From CAZTQN01 sp964615765 (GTDB lineage: Bacteria; Planctomycetota; Phycisphaerae; Phycisphaerales; UBA1924): 64,000 nucleotides of DNA. This document shows positions 25,577 through 34,634 of the stretch, piece by piece. Both the position numbers and the translations under genes were made by a program. The first letter of the stretch is position 1; the number at the start of each line of letters is the position of its first letter. The notes beneath the pieces were generated by a model that ran no database searches, was not told the origin of the DNA, and saw only the letters and a program-made list of their open reading frames with translations. The stretch lies in the NCBI GenBank assembly GCA_964615765.1, contig CAZTQN010000006.1, forward strand, positions 88,412-152,411, in the 5' to 3' direction.

Positions 25577-26455
25577 TCAGAACAGAACTCTGAACCCCAG
25601 CGTGATCACAAGGTCGGTCTCCGGGCGCTCGTCGACGTCCTGCATGATCGGGAAGCCGATAGTCGCTTCCAGCGCGAAGGTGCGTGCCTCGTACAGGATG
25701 CCCGGCCCCAGTAGGATCTCGTTGTCGCCGTTGGTCTCGTAGAGGCCGTTGAGTTCGAGGGTGAGATAGGTGGCCGCCGTCGTGTCCGCCGAGTACTCGG
25801 CGGGGTCGAGCCGGAAGAGGTATGAGGTGTCGTATCGGAGCGCGTCGTCGGGCCCATCACCCGCGACGGTGTTGAACTCGTCTCCGCCGGTATTGAACTT
25901 GTAGGAGAGGGCCTGATTGAACCCGTGCCGGCCCAGGATCGAAGTGAAGACGACGCCGGCAAAGGGATCCCACGAGTGGCTGCCCAGGTCACCGGTACCT
26001 GTAGGTGCCTCGACGCCCCCGAAGAATGCCAAGCGCACGGAATCGACCGGGTTGAGGTCCCACTGGAAGGGCCGCCACTTGAGCGACAGCGAGGCATCCC
26101 CAGCCCCGAACTCCGTGTCCGTCCCTGAAGAACCCGCCGGATCCTCAAAGCTCAGCGTGAGCGGCAGCGTGAAGGTCGTGGAGAGTTCGCGAGTGATGCC
26201 ATAGGTCAGCGCGGTCGTCGCGACAATCTTGTCAATATCTCGGTCCTCGGGTGATGGATCGTCGCCGAGTTGAATGTACTGCACGCGCTCGCGCAGGTAC
26301 CACTTGCCGACCCCGGGCTGGGTCGCGGCGGGTGTGTTGGTCGCCTCCTGGGCGAAGGCAAGACCGGCGGGCGCAAGCAGGGCGATCCCCAGCGCCAGCA
26401 TTGCGGCTTTGGCTGTCGGGCGTGAGCCAAATAGGGTGGGGAAGGCGTGGCTCAT
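25577..26455 (-). CDS. Outer-membrane beta-barrel protein
   Basis: A 292-residue protein with a signal peptide ending AGLAFAQ. The body is a series of amphipathic strands (YLRERVQYIQLG, ALTYGITRELSTTFTLPLTLSF, ASLSLKWRPFQW, AATYLTLELNGLYE) and it ends in FRVLF, the terminal Phe used for barrel insertion. The pattern fits the outer-membrane transporter family often listed as Phenol_MetA_deg-like. Its substrate is unknown. The start codon overlaps the stop of the HMA lipoprotein gene (ATGA), tying it to copper handling; it might act as a metal or ligand porin, but that is inference. Confidence 0.7.
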   Translation of the reverse strand: MSHAFPTLFGSRPTAKAAMLALGIALLAPAGLAFAQEATNTPAATQPGVGKWYLRERVQYIQLGDDPSPEDRDIDKIVATTALTYGITRELSTTFTLPLTLSFEDPAGSSGTDTEFGAGDASLSLKWRPFQWDLNPVDSVRLAFFGGVEAPTGTGDLGSHSWDPFAGVVFTSILGRHGFNQALSYKFNTGGDEFNTVAGDGPDDALRYDTSYLFRLDPAEYSADTTAATYLTLELNGLYETNGDNEILLGPGILYEARTFALEATIGFPIMQDVDERPETDLVITLGFRVLF

Positions 26456-26802
26456 GGAATGCGCACCTCCGCGAGCGTGAAGCCGCTCTTGTCGACCGCG
26501 TCGGCCAACTGCTGCTTGGTTACCTTCGCCCCGGGCATGAACTTGACCTTGGCCTCGCCCGTGCCCATATCGACGTTCACGTCCGAGACACCGGGGACAT
26601 CAAGCAACTGCTTGTCCACGTTGTTGGCACAAAGCGGGCAGCTCATTCCGTGCACGATCAGGGTCGCGGTGGGACTGTCCAGGACCGCCGTCGGCTCATT
26701 GATCCCAGGCTGGTTGCCAGCGGTTGGTCCCCCTGCGCATCCCGTAAGCGTCAGCGCCGCCGCGCCAAACCCAATCCCGATCATCGTCCGCAAGTACGTC
26801 AT
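26452..26802 (-). CDS. HMA-domain lipoprotein (periplasmic metallochaperone)
   Basis: A 116-residue protein. ATG 26802 is preferred because CCCAAAGGAG lies just upstream and the product begins with a signal ending LTGC (Cys22), a lipobox. Residues about 45-116 form an HMA (ferredoxin-like) domain with GMSCPLC (Cys54, Cys57) and the typical VNVDMGTGEAKVKF strand. Most HMA chaperones are cytoplasmic; this one should be membrane-anchored outside the cytoplasm, so it may bind Cu or Hg there and pass it to the Cus-type pump or the barrel protein. It is coupled by a 4-base overlap to the next gene. Confidence 0.85.
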   Translation of the reverse strand: MTYLRTMIGIGFGAAALTLTGCAGGPTAGNQPGINEPTAVLDSPTATLIVHGMSCPLCANNVDKQLLDVPGVSDVNVDMGTGEAKVKFMPGAKVTKQQLADAVDKSGFTLAEVRIP

Positions 26803-26895
26803 GTGTGATACTCCTTTGGGTTCGTCGTCAGGCATCGCACGCGTGTGTCCTACGCGGACCGCCGCTGCCGATGCCCGATTCGCGTGCATTCACAT

Positions 26896-27321
26896 TCAGC
26901 GCGCGATCTTGCCCACCAGTTCAACAAGTTCGTCGATCATCTCGCGGCGCCGCTCGCCGTCCTCGTGCATCGCCCGGACGGCGCAATGGGAAAGGTGGTT
27001 CTTGTAGAGGTTCCGGGCGACCGAACGCAGAGACTCCTGCACCGCCGCGCACTGCTGGATGATGTCGGTGCAGTACCGGTCCTGCTCAATCATCGCGGCG
27101 ATGCCCCGCACCTGCCCCTCGATGCGCTTGAGGTGCTTGAGGTTTGCCGTCTTGAGGGCCGCATCCACGCCCGAGGCGTGCGCGCCCGGACCGACACCAT
27201 CTCCCACGGCCTCCAGACCTGCAGCAACGCCACACCCGCAGCACGCCGCCGCGGCGGTTGGGCGTTCCTTCGACTCGCCCTTGCCGACTCGCCCCTTCCC
27301 TATCGTGTCTTGCTTCTTCAT
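26896..27321 (-). CDS. csoR: CsoR/RcnR-family copper-sensing repressor
   Basis: A 141-residue regulator from ATG 27321; the longer 27429 reading overlaps copZ. The DUF156 core is residues about 55-141: KHLKRIEGQVRGIAAMIEQ, DRYCTDII, LYKNHLSHCAV. The metal triad is Cys84, His109 and Cys113, the Cu(I)-type Cys-His-Cys set rather than the His-rich set of RcnR. An unusual N-terminal extension of about 55 residues holds ACCGCG and is absent from most CsoR proteins. In this family, apo-repressor binds a G-tract operator and releases it on Cu(I) binding. A matching operator lies in the promoter at 27714-27742, which should make the operon self-regulated. Confidence 0.9.
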   Translation of the reverse strand: MKKQDTIGKGRVGKGESKERPTAAAACCGCGVAAGLEAVGDGVGPGAHASGVDAALKTANLKHLKRIEGQVRGIAAMIEQDRYCTDIIQQCAAVQESLRSVARNLYKNHLSHCAVRAMHEDGERRREMIDELVELVGKIAR

Positions 27322-27371
27322 GGCCGAGTGTTCCCTGTGTAAGTTCGTTGCCTTCTGCACGGCGTGCGCTG

Positions 27372-27695
27372 TTACCCACAGCACCCTCGCCCCTGGGGGG
27401 CGACGCTCGTTGCCGCGCCGCCGCAGCACGCGGCGCCCGTCGCCGCGCGGGCGGGGCTACCCGTTTGCGACTCGCTCGCCCGGGCCGGATACCCGGCGTC
27501 GTCGAGCGCGGCGATGGCCCGCGCGACGGTGAGTCCATCGGGCGCGGTGATCTGTGCACTGCCCACCGCGACCGTCCGGACCGCGACGCCGGGCACGGCG
27601 GCCAACGCGTTGGTTACGGTCTGGACGCAGTGTCCGCAGGTCATGCCGTCGATGGACAAGGCGAAGTTGGTGGGCTTGGTTCCTGTCGCATTCAT
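27372..27695 (-). CDS. copZ: CopZ-like cytoplasmic copper chaperone with Cys-rich tail
   Basis: A 107-residue protein starting at ATG 27695, with AAAAGGAG 7 bases upstream. Residues 9-75 are an HMA domain: FALSIDGMTCGHCVQTVTNAL (Cys20, Cys23) and VAVGSAQITAPDG. There is no signal peptide, so it should work in the cytoplasm and hand Cu(I) to CopA or CsoR. The C-terminal 35 residues end in ACCGGAATS and GRGCCG, two extra Cys pairs not usual for CopZ; the CsoR downstream carries a similar CCGCG run near its N-terminus. It is the first gene of the operon read from the promoter at 27742. Confidence 0.88.
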   Translation of the reverse strand: MNATGTKPTNFALSIDGMTCGHCVQTVTNALAAVPGVAVRTVAVGSAQITAPDGLTVARAIAALDDAGYPARASESQTGSPARAATGAACCGGAATSVAPQGRGCCG

Positions 27696-27713
27696 TCGAT
27701 TACTCCTTTTGGA

Positions 27714-27742
27714 AGTATACTCCCCCCCAGTATGTACGTCAA
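27714..27742 (-). promoter_or_regulatory. copZ-csoR promoter with CsoR/RcnR operator in its spacer
   Basis: On the minus strand: TTGACG (27742-27737), 17-base spacer, TATACT (27719-27714). The spacer and -10 contain ATACT-G7-AGTAT (27733-27717), an exact fit to the TACT-G6-N-AGTA operator type described for RcnR/CsoR repressors. Binding would mask the promoter directly. The copZ start is 18 bases after the -10 element. Confidence 0.85.
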
Positions 27743-27835
27743 CCGTGGTGATTGGGTTCTGGGGAAACAGCGGTGAGATCGCCGGCATTGGGACTCGGAG
27801 AGGATCGGCGAGCCAAGTGGCTGGGGCTGGGCCTC

Positions 27836-30800
27836 TTATCGGGCCGCCTCGGTCCGCCGACGGCGCTTCCACTTCCATTCCTCAACAGCACAGAACACGC
27901 AAGGCACGATGAAAAGCGTGATGAGCGACACAGTCATGCCACCGACCGATGGGATCGCCATCGGCCGCATCACGTCCGAGCCGCGGCCGGTGGCCCAGAA
28001 GATTGGCATCAGGCCGAAGACGGTGGTGGCAATCGTCATCAGGCAGGGCCGGATGCGTTTGAGACCGGCCTCGATCACGGCCTCGCGGATCTCGCGGGTT
28101 GATGCGAACTTCCGGTCCTTGAAGACGCCTTCGAGGTAGGTCGAGATGACCACGCCGTCGTCGTCCACGACGCCGAAGAGCACCAGGAACCCGACCCACA
28201 CCGCGACCGAGAGGTTGACGCCCCAAAGGGCGAGCATGATGAAGCCGCCGGAGGCGGACACGAGGACCCCGAAGAAGATCACGGGCGCGATCCACCAGCG
28301 TGAGAAGCCCAGGTAGAGCATTACGAACATGATGCCCAGCGTGATCGGAACGAGGATCTGCATCCGCTTGGTAGCGCGGACCTGGTTCTCGAACTGGCCC
28401 GACCACTCCCAGTAGTACCCGGGCGGGAGCGTGAGCCGGCCGTCCTTGAGGGCCTGCTGCAGTAAGCGCTCGGCGTCCTGCACGACCGAGACCTCGTCGC
28501 GGTCGCGGGTGTTCATGGTGACGTAGCCGACGAGAAGTCCACGCTCTCCCTTGATCTCCTGCGGGCCGAGCACCGTCGAAATGTTCGCGAGCTGCGCGAG
28601 CGGCACCTGCGCCCCGGTAGAGGAGGGGACGTTGATCCGCTGGATCGCGTCCATGTCCTCGCGGAAGTCGCGTGCGAGTCGGATGCGGATGGGGTAGCGC
28701 TCGCGACCCTCGACCGACTCCATGAGGTTCATCCCGCCCAGCGCCATCTCGATGACGTCCTGCACATCGCGGATGTTGACGCCGTAGCGGCCGATCCGCT
28801 CGCGATCGATCTCGATCTGGATGTAGGGCTTGCCAACGATTCGGTCGGCCACGATGTCCGTCGCACCGGGCACCTCTCGGAGCAACTGCTCGATCTGGAG
28901 CCCGACCTTTTCGATCTCGCGGAGGTCGCTGCCGTAGATCTTTACGCCCATCATGGCGCGGAAGCCGGTCTGGAGCATCACCAGCCTCGTTTGAATCGGC
29001 TGAAGCCAGGTTGGAAGCACGCCGGGGATGGCGGTCTTCTCTTGAAGCTCGGCAAGTATCTCCTGCTTGGTGATGCGCCGCTCCTCAGGCAAGATCCACG
29101 AGAGCGGCGTGCGAACGATGCCCGGCCAGCCGGAGAACACACGCTCGACCTTCCGCGTGCGCCATTGGTCCTCGGGCTTGAGGATCACGATCGACTCCAT
29201 CATCCCGATTGGCGCGGGGTCCAGTGCGGACTCGGCCCGCCCGATCTTGCCGACGACGCTCTCCACCTCCGGGACGCTCGCGATGGCGAGGTCCTGCTTG
29301 CTGTTGACCTCGACCGCCTGGGAGAGAGACGCCTGCGGCAGGAGCGAGGGCATGTACAGGAGTGACCCCTCGTCGAGCGGCGGCATGAACTCTCGACCGA
29401 GCCCGGGCAGGATGCGGCCTTCCTTGAGGACCGCGAGCCCGGCGCTCGACTCGGCGCTTCGTTCGGCGGGATCCTGCCGTCGCCAGAGGAGGCGGGCCCG
29501 TTCCGAGCCGTCCGCATCGCGGACACGCTGCCATCGGAGTTGGTCGAGCTCAAGAAGCGGCCGAGTGATGTCGGCGTCCGGCGGCTCGTACATGGCACGT
29601 ATGAGTTCGGGCGATGCTTTCTCGGATGCGAAGGCGTTCACCGCCCACTCGACCGGTGCCAGTGTGCGGTGGATGCCGAGCCACACGGACAGCCCGGTGA
29701 ACAGGATCAGCACCGGTGCCACCATGAAGGTCTTCTTGTGGTCGAGGATCCAGCGGAGCGTTGGGACATAGCCCCTGGCGATGACCCGAGACACCGGGTT
29801 CTGCTCCAGCGGCAGGAACTTCTCCCGCGTCATGCGGATCACACATAGCGCAACGCCGATCCCGACCGCGGCCGCCACGAGCCAGCCGCGGTCGTGGGCT
29901 CCGCCGAGCCCCCACATGAACGCCGCGTGGGTCGCGAGCGTGGCCAGCACGCCCACACCCGCGGCGACGAGCAGCGTGGTGCGGTGTTTCCAGTTCACGG
30001 GCCGGTAGAGGAGGTAGCACAGGAACGGGACCACCGTGATGGCGAGAACGACGGACGAGCCGATGGCGAACGTCTTGGTGAAGGCCAGGGGCTTGAAGAG
30101 CTTGCCCTCCTGGTCGGTGAGGAAGAAGACGGGGATGAACGAGACGATCGTGTTCGTGACGGCGGTGATGATCGCCCCGCCGACTTCCGTTGCGCCCTCG
30201 TACACCAGCCCGAAGTGGCCCTTCTCCTTGCGCTCCTCGGGCGTCGCGCCGGCGATCCGGCGGTAGATGTTCTCCGTCATGATGATGCCCATGTCCGCGA
30301 TGTCGCCGATGGCGATCGCCAGCCCGGCGAGCGACATGATGTTGCTGTCGACGCCGAACGCGTACATCAGGATGAACGACCCGGCCAGGGCGAGGGGGAG
30401 CGTCGGAAGAACGGTCGCCGTCGAGCGCAGGTGCATCAGAAAGAACACAACGACGAAGCCGGCGATGAGCGCTTCCTCGAACAGCGCCGTCTTCAGCGTG
30501 TCGATCGTCTCCTGCACGATGGTGGTCCGGTCGTAGAACGGCACGAGCCTGACGCTGGACACGCGCCCGTCGTTGAGTGTCTTGCGCGGCAGTCCGGCCT
30601 CAAGCTGCGCGATCTTCTCGTTGACACGGGCGACCACCTCGCGCGGGTTCTCGCCATAGCGCATGAGCACGACACCGCCGACCGCTTCGACGCCGCCCTT
30701 GTCCAGGGCGCCGCGCCGGAAGTCCGGGCCCAGTTGGACCGTGGCCACGCTGCGGAGATAGAGCGGGGTGCCGCCCTCCTGGCGGATCACGACCCGCTCC

Positions 30801-31522
30801 AGGTCCTCAACGGACTTGATGAAGCCCAGGCCGCGGATGAAGTACTCGACACCGCTCTGCTCGATGACCTTGGCACCGACGTCGATGTTGCTCTTGCCGA
30901 CGGCCTCGACAATCTCCATCATCGTGACGCGGTGGGCCCGCATCTTGTCCGGGTTGATGTCGATCTGGTACTGCTTGACGAAGCCGCCGATGCTCGCGAC
31001 CTCGCTGACGCCCGGGACAGTCTGGAGCTGGTAGCGGATGTACCAGTCCTGGATCGATCGCAGCTCGGCGAGGTCAAAGCCCTCGCCCTCCACCGTGTAC
31101 CAGTAAACCTGGCCCAGCGCGGTGGCATCCGGGCCGAGCACGGGCGTCACACCCGCGGGCAGACGCTGCTGGGCGACGTTCATGCGCTCCAGCACGCGCG
31201 CGCGGGCCCAGTAGTAGTCGATGTCGTCCTCGAAGATCACAAAGACCATCGAGAACCCGAAGCCCGACATGGAACGGATCGCCTTGACGCCCGGTGTGCC
31301 GGTGAGGCTCGTTGTAAGTGGGTAGGTGACCTGGTCATCGACGTCCTGCGGGCTGCGGCCCTCCCAGTCGGCGTAGACGATCACCTGCTTCTCGCCGATG
31401 TCGGGGATCGCGTCTACGGGGAGGCGCAGGATGGCCCAGTACCCGGCGGCGCAGATGCCGAGGACGATGAGCGTCATCAGGAACGTGTTCTTCATGCACC
31501 AGCGAATGACGGCGTTCACCAT
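27836..31522 (-). CDS. cusA: CusA-type Cu/Ag RND efflux transporter, enlarged
   Basis: A 1228-residue transporter; ATG 31522 follows AAGGAGCCACCC, while GTG 31537 overlaps the ribosome site. TM4 near residue 400 reads AIGDIADMGIIMTEN. Met-rich porter segments REFMPPLDEGSLLYMP and PAPIGMMESIVILKP align with the methionine relay region of CusA, favouring Cu(I)/Ag(I). It is about 180 residues longer than CusA: after the first TM block come two additional hydrophobic segments (LLVAAGVGVLATLATHAAF, GWLVAAAVGIGVALCVI), and a charged insert (LELDQLRWQRVRDADG to GREF) precedes the porter domain. CusB-like and TolC-like partners lie directly upstream. Confidence 0.92.
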   Translation of the reverse strand: MVNAVIRWCMKNTFLMTLIVLGICAAGYWAILRLPVDAIPDIGEKQVIVYADWEGRSPQDVDDQVTYPLTTSLTGTPGVKAIRSMSGFGFSMVFVIFEDDIDYYWARARVLERMNVAQQRLPAGVTPVLGPDATALGQVYWYTVEGEGFDLAELRSIQDWYIRYQLQTVPGVSEVASIGGFVKQYQIDINPDKMRAHRVTMMEIVEAVGKSNIDVGAKVIEQSGVEYFIRGLGFIKSVEDLERVVIRQEGGTPLYLRSVATVQLGPDFRRGALDKGGVEAVGGVVLMRYGENPREVVARVNEKIAQLEAGLPRKTLNDGRVSSVRLVPFYDRTTIVQETIDTLKTALFEEALIAGFVVVFFLMHLRSTATVLPTLPLALAGSFILMYAFGVDSNIMSLAGLAIAIGDIADMGIIMTENIYRRIAGATPEERKEKGHFGLVYEGATEVGGAIITAVTNTIVSFIPVFFLTDQEGKLFKPLAFTKTFAIGSSVVLAITVVPFLCYLLYRPVNWKHRTTLLVAAGVGVLATLATHAAFMWGLGGAHDRGWLVAAAVGIGVALCVIRMTREKFLPLEQNPVSRVIARGYVPTLRWILDHKKTFMVAPVLILFTGLSVWLGIHRTLAPVEWAVNAFASEKASPELIRAMYEPPDADITRPLLELDQLRWQRVRDADGSERARLLWRRQDPAERSAESSAGLAVLKEGRILPGLGREFMPPLDEGSLLYMPSLLPQASLSQAVEVNSKQDLAIASVPEVESVVGKIGRAESALDPAPIGMMESIVILKPEDQWRTRKVERVFSGWPGIVRTPLSWILPEERRITKQEILAELQEKTAIPGVLPTWLQPIQTRLVMLQTGFRAMMGVKIYGSDLREIEKVGLQIEQLLREVPGATDIVADRIVGKPYIQIEIDRERIGRYGVNIRDVQDVIEMALGGMNLMESVEGRERYPIRIRLARDFREDMDAIQRINVPSSTGAQVPLAQLANISTVLGPQEIKGERGLLVGYVTMNTRDRDEVSVVQDAERLLQQALKDGRLTLPPGYYWEWSGQFENQVRATKRMQILVPITLGIMFVMLYLGFSRWWIAPVIFFGVLVSASGGFIMLALWGVNLSVAVWVGFLVLFGVVDDDGVVISTYLEGVFKDRKFASTREIREAVIEAGLKRIRPCLMTIATTVFGLMPIFWATGRGSDVMRPMAIPSVGGMTVSLITLFIVPCVFCAVEEWKWKRRRRTEAAR

Positions 31523-31537
31523 GGGTGGCTCCTTCAC

Positions 31538-33235
31538 TTAGTGCTTGTGGCCGTTGGCTGGGGCCTGCGACGGGGACGGCTGGGTGCTGGGTTGTGCGGG
31601 AGCTTCGGCCGGTTTCGCTGAGCCACCGTGGTCGTGGCCCATGGTCGCGTGCAGTCCGCCCGGGTAGAACAGGCTCGGATGCCCAGTCACCTGGAACTGA
31701 CTGTCGATGAGGAAGTTGCCGCGTGTGACCACACGTTCCCCAGCGAGAACGCCAGCGAGCACCGGGTAGTACGCGCCGGACCTGGGACCAAGCGTGAGCT
31801 CTCGCGGCTCGAAGAGTCCCCGGGCCTTCTCCACGTAGACAATCCGCCGGGTCCCCGAATCGAGCACCGCCGCCACGGGCACCGCAAGCACAGCACCGCT
31901 TGGGCTTGCCGTAGCAGTCGGGGCCGCTTCGACCTCCTTGAGCTTCATCTTGCACACCGGGCAGCGTCCCGGCTGGTCGTACGTCTTCTCGCCCTCGCAC
32001 TTCATCGGGCAGAAGTACCTGGCCGCGAGCGACGGCGTGGCCGGAGGCATGTCGCCGTGGTCGTGACCGTGCGCGGAGTGTGCATCGGGATGTGGGTGGC
32101 TGCTCGACGTCTCGCCGGGGATCTGCTCCAGGGGCATCTCGCATATAGGGCAGGCCCCATCGGCCTCGGTCAGCACCTGAGGATGCATCGGGCAGGTGAA
32201 CTTGCCCTCGACCCCCGTCGGCGCGGCGCGGCCCTCGGCCGTCAGGGAGGCCTCGATGGAAGCGGTCACGAACATTCCGGGCTTGAGTGCGTGGTCCTTG
32301 TTGTCAATGTGCACAGGGATGCGAACGGTGCGGGACTGCTCGTTTACGATCGGTTGAACAAACGTGACCAGTCCCTCAAACGTGCGACCAGGGATGGCCT
32401 CCGCCGAGAGCCGCACCTTCTGGCCGTACCTGATCCACGGCAGGTCGAACTCATACACCTCCAGGTACACCCAGACCGAGTCGAGGTTGGCGATCCGGTA
32501 CAGGACGTCGCCGGCCTTGAAGGACGCGTTCTCGACGATTGTCTTCTCGATGACCGTTCCGCTGATCGGCGAGTAGAGCGTGACCCGGTCAGTCGTCTGC
32601 TTCTTGTCGATGAGATTGGCGACCTGCTCATCGGTGAGCCCGAGCAGACGGAGCCGGGTCTTGGCGACGTTTACGAGCGCCTCCCCAGCGCCGCCGGCCT
32701 GCAAGGCGATCAAGAGTTCTTGCTGCGCCACCAGAAGCTCGGGGCTGTAGACCTCGGCCAGGTGGTCGCCCTTGCGGATCTCCACGCCGGTGAAGTTCAC
32801 GAACAACCGCTCCGCGTAGCCGTCGACACGCGGCGTGATCGTCGCCAGAGAGGATTCGTTGTACTCGATGCGTCCGATGGCCCGCAACTCGCGGGCCAGC
32901 GGTCGCGCCTCCACAGCCACCGTCTCCACGCTGGCCATCGCGAGCGCGTGCTCGGAGAGTTGGAGAGTGGGAGCCTCACCGGCCGCGGCGGCCGTCGCCG
33001 ACGCCGCGGGGATGAGCGGCATCTCGCAGATCGGGCAATCGCCCGGCTGATCGAGTCGCACCTGAGGGTGCATCGAGCAGGTGTACACCTGCTTGGCAGG
33101 CGCTGGTGTAGCCGCGGCTGACGACGCTGCGGCGGGAGCGGGCCGTGCGGCGCCTCCACGACCAAGCCAGTACCCACCAGCCACTGCAAGCACGCCGAAG
33201 ACGACGATTGATACGATGATGGTGCTTCGCTTCAT
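31538..33235 (-). CDS. cusB: CusB-like adaptor with three heavy-metal-binding Cys domains
   Basis: A 565-residue adaptor with an N-terminal membrane anchor (IIVSIVVFGVLAVAGGYWL). Three short metal-binding (HMBD) modules are visible: YTCSMHPQV..GDCPICEMPL (about 51-74), KFTCPMHPQV..GACPICEMPL (about 342-367) and YFCPMKCEG..GRCPVCKMKL (about 404-430). Most relatives have one or none. Between the first and second are the lipoyl and hairpin parts of the membrane fusion fold (ITPRVDGYAERLFVNFTG, LYSPISGTVIEKTI). The last two modules interrupt the region before the membrane-proximal domain, and the protein ends in a His-rich tail (GHDHGGS, NGHKH). It should collect periplasmic Cu/Ag for CusA. Confidence 0.9.
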   Translation of the reverse strand: MKRSTIIVSIVVFGVLAVAGGYWLGRGGAARPAPAAASSAAATPAPAKQVYTCSMHPQVRLDQPGDCPICEMPLIPAASATAAAAGEAPTLQLSEHALAMASVETVAVEARPLARELRAIGRIEYNESSLATITPRVDGYAERLFVNFTGVEIRKGDHLAEVYSPELLVAQQELLIALQAGGAGEALVNVAKTRLRLLGLTDEQVANLIDKKQTTDRVTLYSPISGTVIEKTIVENASFKAGDVLYRIANLDSVWVYLEVYEFDLPWIRYGQKVRLSAEAIPGRTFEGLVTFVQPIVNEQSRTVRIPVHIDNKDHALKPGMFVTASIEASLTAEGRAAPTGVEGKFTCPMHPQVLTEADGACPICEMPLEQIPGETSSSHPHPDAHSAHGHDHGDMPPATPSLAARYFCPMKCEGEKTYDQPGRCPVCKMKLKEVEAAPTATASPSGAVLAVPVAAVLDSGTRRIVYVEKARGLFEPRELTLGPRSGAYYPVLAGVLAGERVVTRGNFLIDSQFQVTGHPSLFYPGGLHATMGHDHGGSAKPAEAPAQPSTQPSPSQAPANGHKH

Positions 33236-34626
33236 GGATGGGCCTCCTTGAGCTCCGTGTGCTGCTTGGGTTGCGGGGGATTCACGGGCAGAAGCGGAGC
33301 GCCGTCCGGTGCCGCGCCTGCAATCACGAGTGAAATCGACGCGATGGAGAGTTCCTGCTGTGCCCTGGCCTCGATGGCGCTGAGCTCGAACTCCAGCAGC
33401 CGGCGTTGGGCGTCGATCACGTCGAGGAACGAGGATCGCCCGCTCGCGTAGCCGGACCGAGCGGCGTCGAGCGACTGCTGCGCTCTGGGAAGAAGTGTCG
33501 ATCCGAACAGCGTCGCGTTACGTCCGCTCTCCCGGTACATATAGAGCATCGACGCCAGCTCGGCCGCGATGGCGATCTGTTCGGCCGAGAGGCGGGCTTC
33601 GGCGGACCGCTTCTCCGCCTGCGCCGCCGCGATCTCGGCCGCGATCTTGTCCCGCCAGATCGGAAGGGTCATGCTTGCGGTGGGTCGCCACATGATGGGG
33701 TTGGCCTTCACATCCGCCTCGATGCCGACAGTGAAATCGGGCACCCGGCTGGTTCGGGCCAGATCGAGCATGGCCTCGCCGCGCCGCACATCGGCCTCCA
33801 TCTGCCGAAGCACGGGGTTGCGTTCCGCGGCGATCGCCAGCACCGCTTCCGCAGATGGGGGGGCGGTGCCGACCTCGAACGTGCCTGGGATCGGCGCGGA
33901 CGCATCGGCCGGCGAGTGACCGAGCGCGGCACGGAACTCCGCGTCCAGCACGCTGCGGGAGTCTTCGAGGTTGGCGATTCGGTTGGAGAGTTGATCCCGC
34001 TCGATCTGGGCACGCAGAACGTCCTGGATCGTGCCGCGGCCCGCGCCCACTTGTTGCTGCGCCTGCGATTCGACATCCCCCAGCAGCGCAAACGCCTCGC
34101 GCTGGACTCGGACGGTGTCGTTCAGAAAGTGAAGCCTGATGTACGCGGACTTGGTTGCGTAGGCCGCAGCAAGGACCTCGCTCTCGAAGCCGAAGTACCC
34201 CACCCGCGCCTCCGCCGCGGCAACGTCTCCCGCTGCTCGGAGCTTGCCCGGCCCGGGAAGATCGAGCATGAGGCCGGGCATGACGGCGTCGAGCATGTCG
34301 GCGATGTCGGCCTCGAAGGTCAGGCGAGGGTCGGGGAGCGACCGCGCCGGCGTGATCCGCTCGACGGAGGCCGCCCAGGCGTAGTACGACGCCTCGACCC
34401 TCGGGTTGTTGAGCATGGAGTAGCGCAGATAGTCCGCCAGCGGCGACTGGGCGGTGAGCGTCGGCAGCGTCGGCTTGGCGTCGCCGGGCCGATAGACTGA
34501 CCGGACACTCTCGATGTCGGACCTCGCCTGGCGCTCGGTTGCTGTGGGTGTGCCGGCGCAACCCGCCAGCATTGCGGGGAAGAGGAGGGCCGCGATCAAC
34601 GACGGTCGAGGAGCAGTGCGTCTCAT
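33232..34626 (-). CDS. cusC: TolC/CusC-like outer-membrane channel lipoprotein
   Basis: A 464-residue protein. ATG 34626 is chosen because GAGG sits 6 bases upstream; GTG 34638 adds four residues. The signal ends with lipobox LAGC. Two TolC repeats are visible as SMLNNPRVEASYYAWAAS and LAIAAERNPVLRQMEADVRRG, with beta parts FTVGIEADVK and TASMTLPIWRD. It should form the trimeric exit duct of the Cus-type pump. The stop overlaps the adaptor start (ATGA), and the gene follows the YHS-like protein after 8 bases, so the four genes 35333 to 27836 form one operon. Confidence 0.9.
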   Translation of the reverse strand: MRRTAPRPSLIAALLFPAMLAGCAGTPTATERQARSDIESVRSVYRPGDAKPTLPTLTAQSPLADYLRYSMLNNPRVEASYYAWAASVERITPARSLPDPRLTFEADIADMLDAVMPGLMLDLPGPGKLRAAGDVAAAEARVGYFGFESEVLAAAYATKSAYIRLHFLNDTVRVQREAFALLGDVESQAQQQVGAGRGTIQDVLRAQIERDQLSNRIANLEDSRSVLDAEFRAALGHSPADASAPIPGTFEVGTAPPSAEAVLAIAAERNPVLRQMEADVRRGEAMLDLARTSRVPDFTVGIEADVKANPIMWRPTASMTLPIWRDKIAAEIAAAQAEKRSAEARLSAEQIAIAAELASMLYMYRESGRNATLFGSTLLPRAQQSLDAARSGYASGRSSFLDVIDAQRRLLEFELSAIEARAQQELSIASISLVIAGAAPDGAPLLPVNPPQPKQHTELKEAHP

Positions 34627-34634
34627 GGCGTGCC

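Noticed and set aside
29894..31621. A 575-residue plus-strand open frame
   Set aside because: Antisense to the CusA-type gene, with typical shadow composition.
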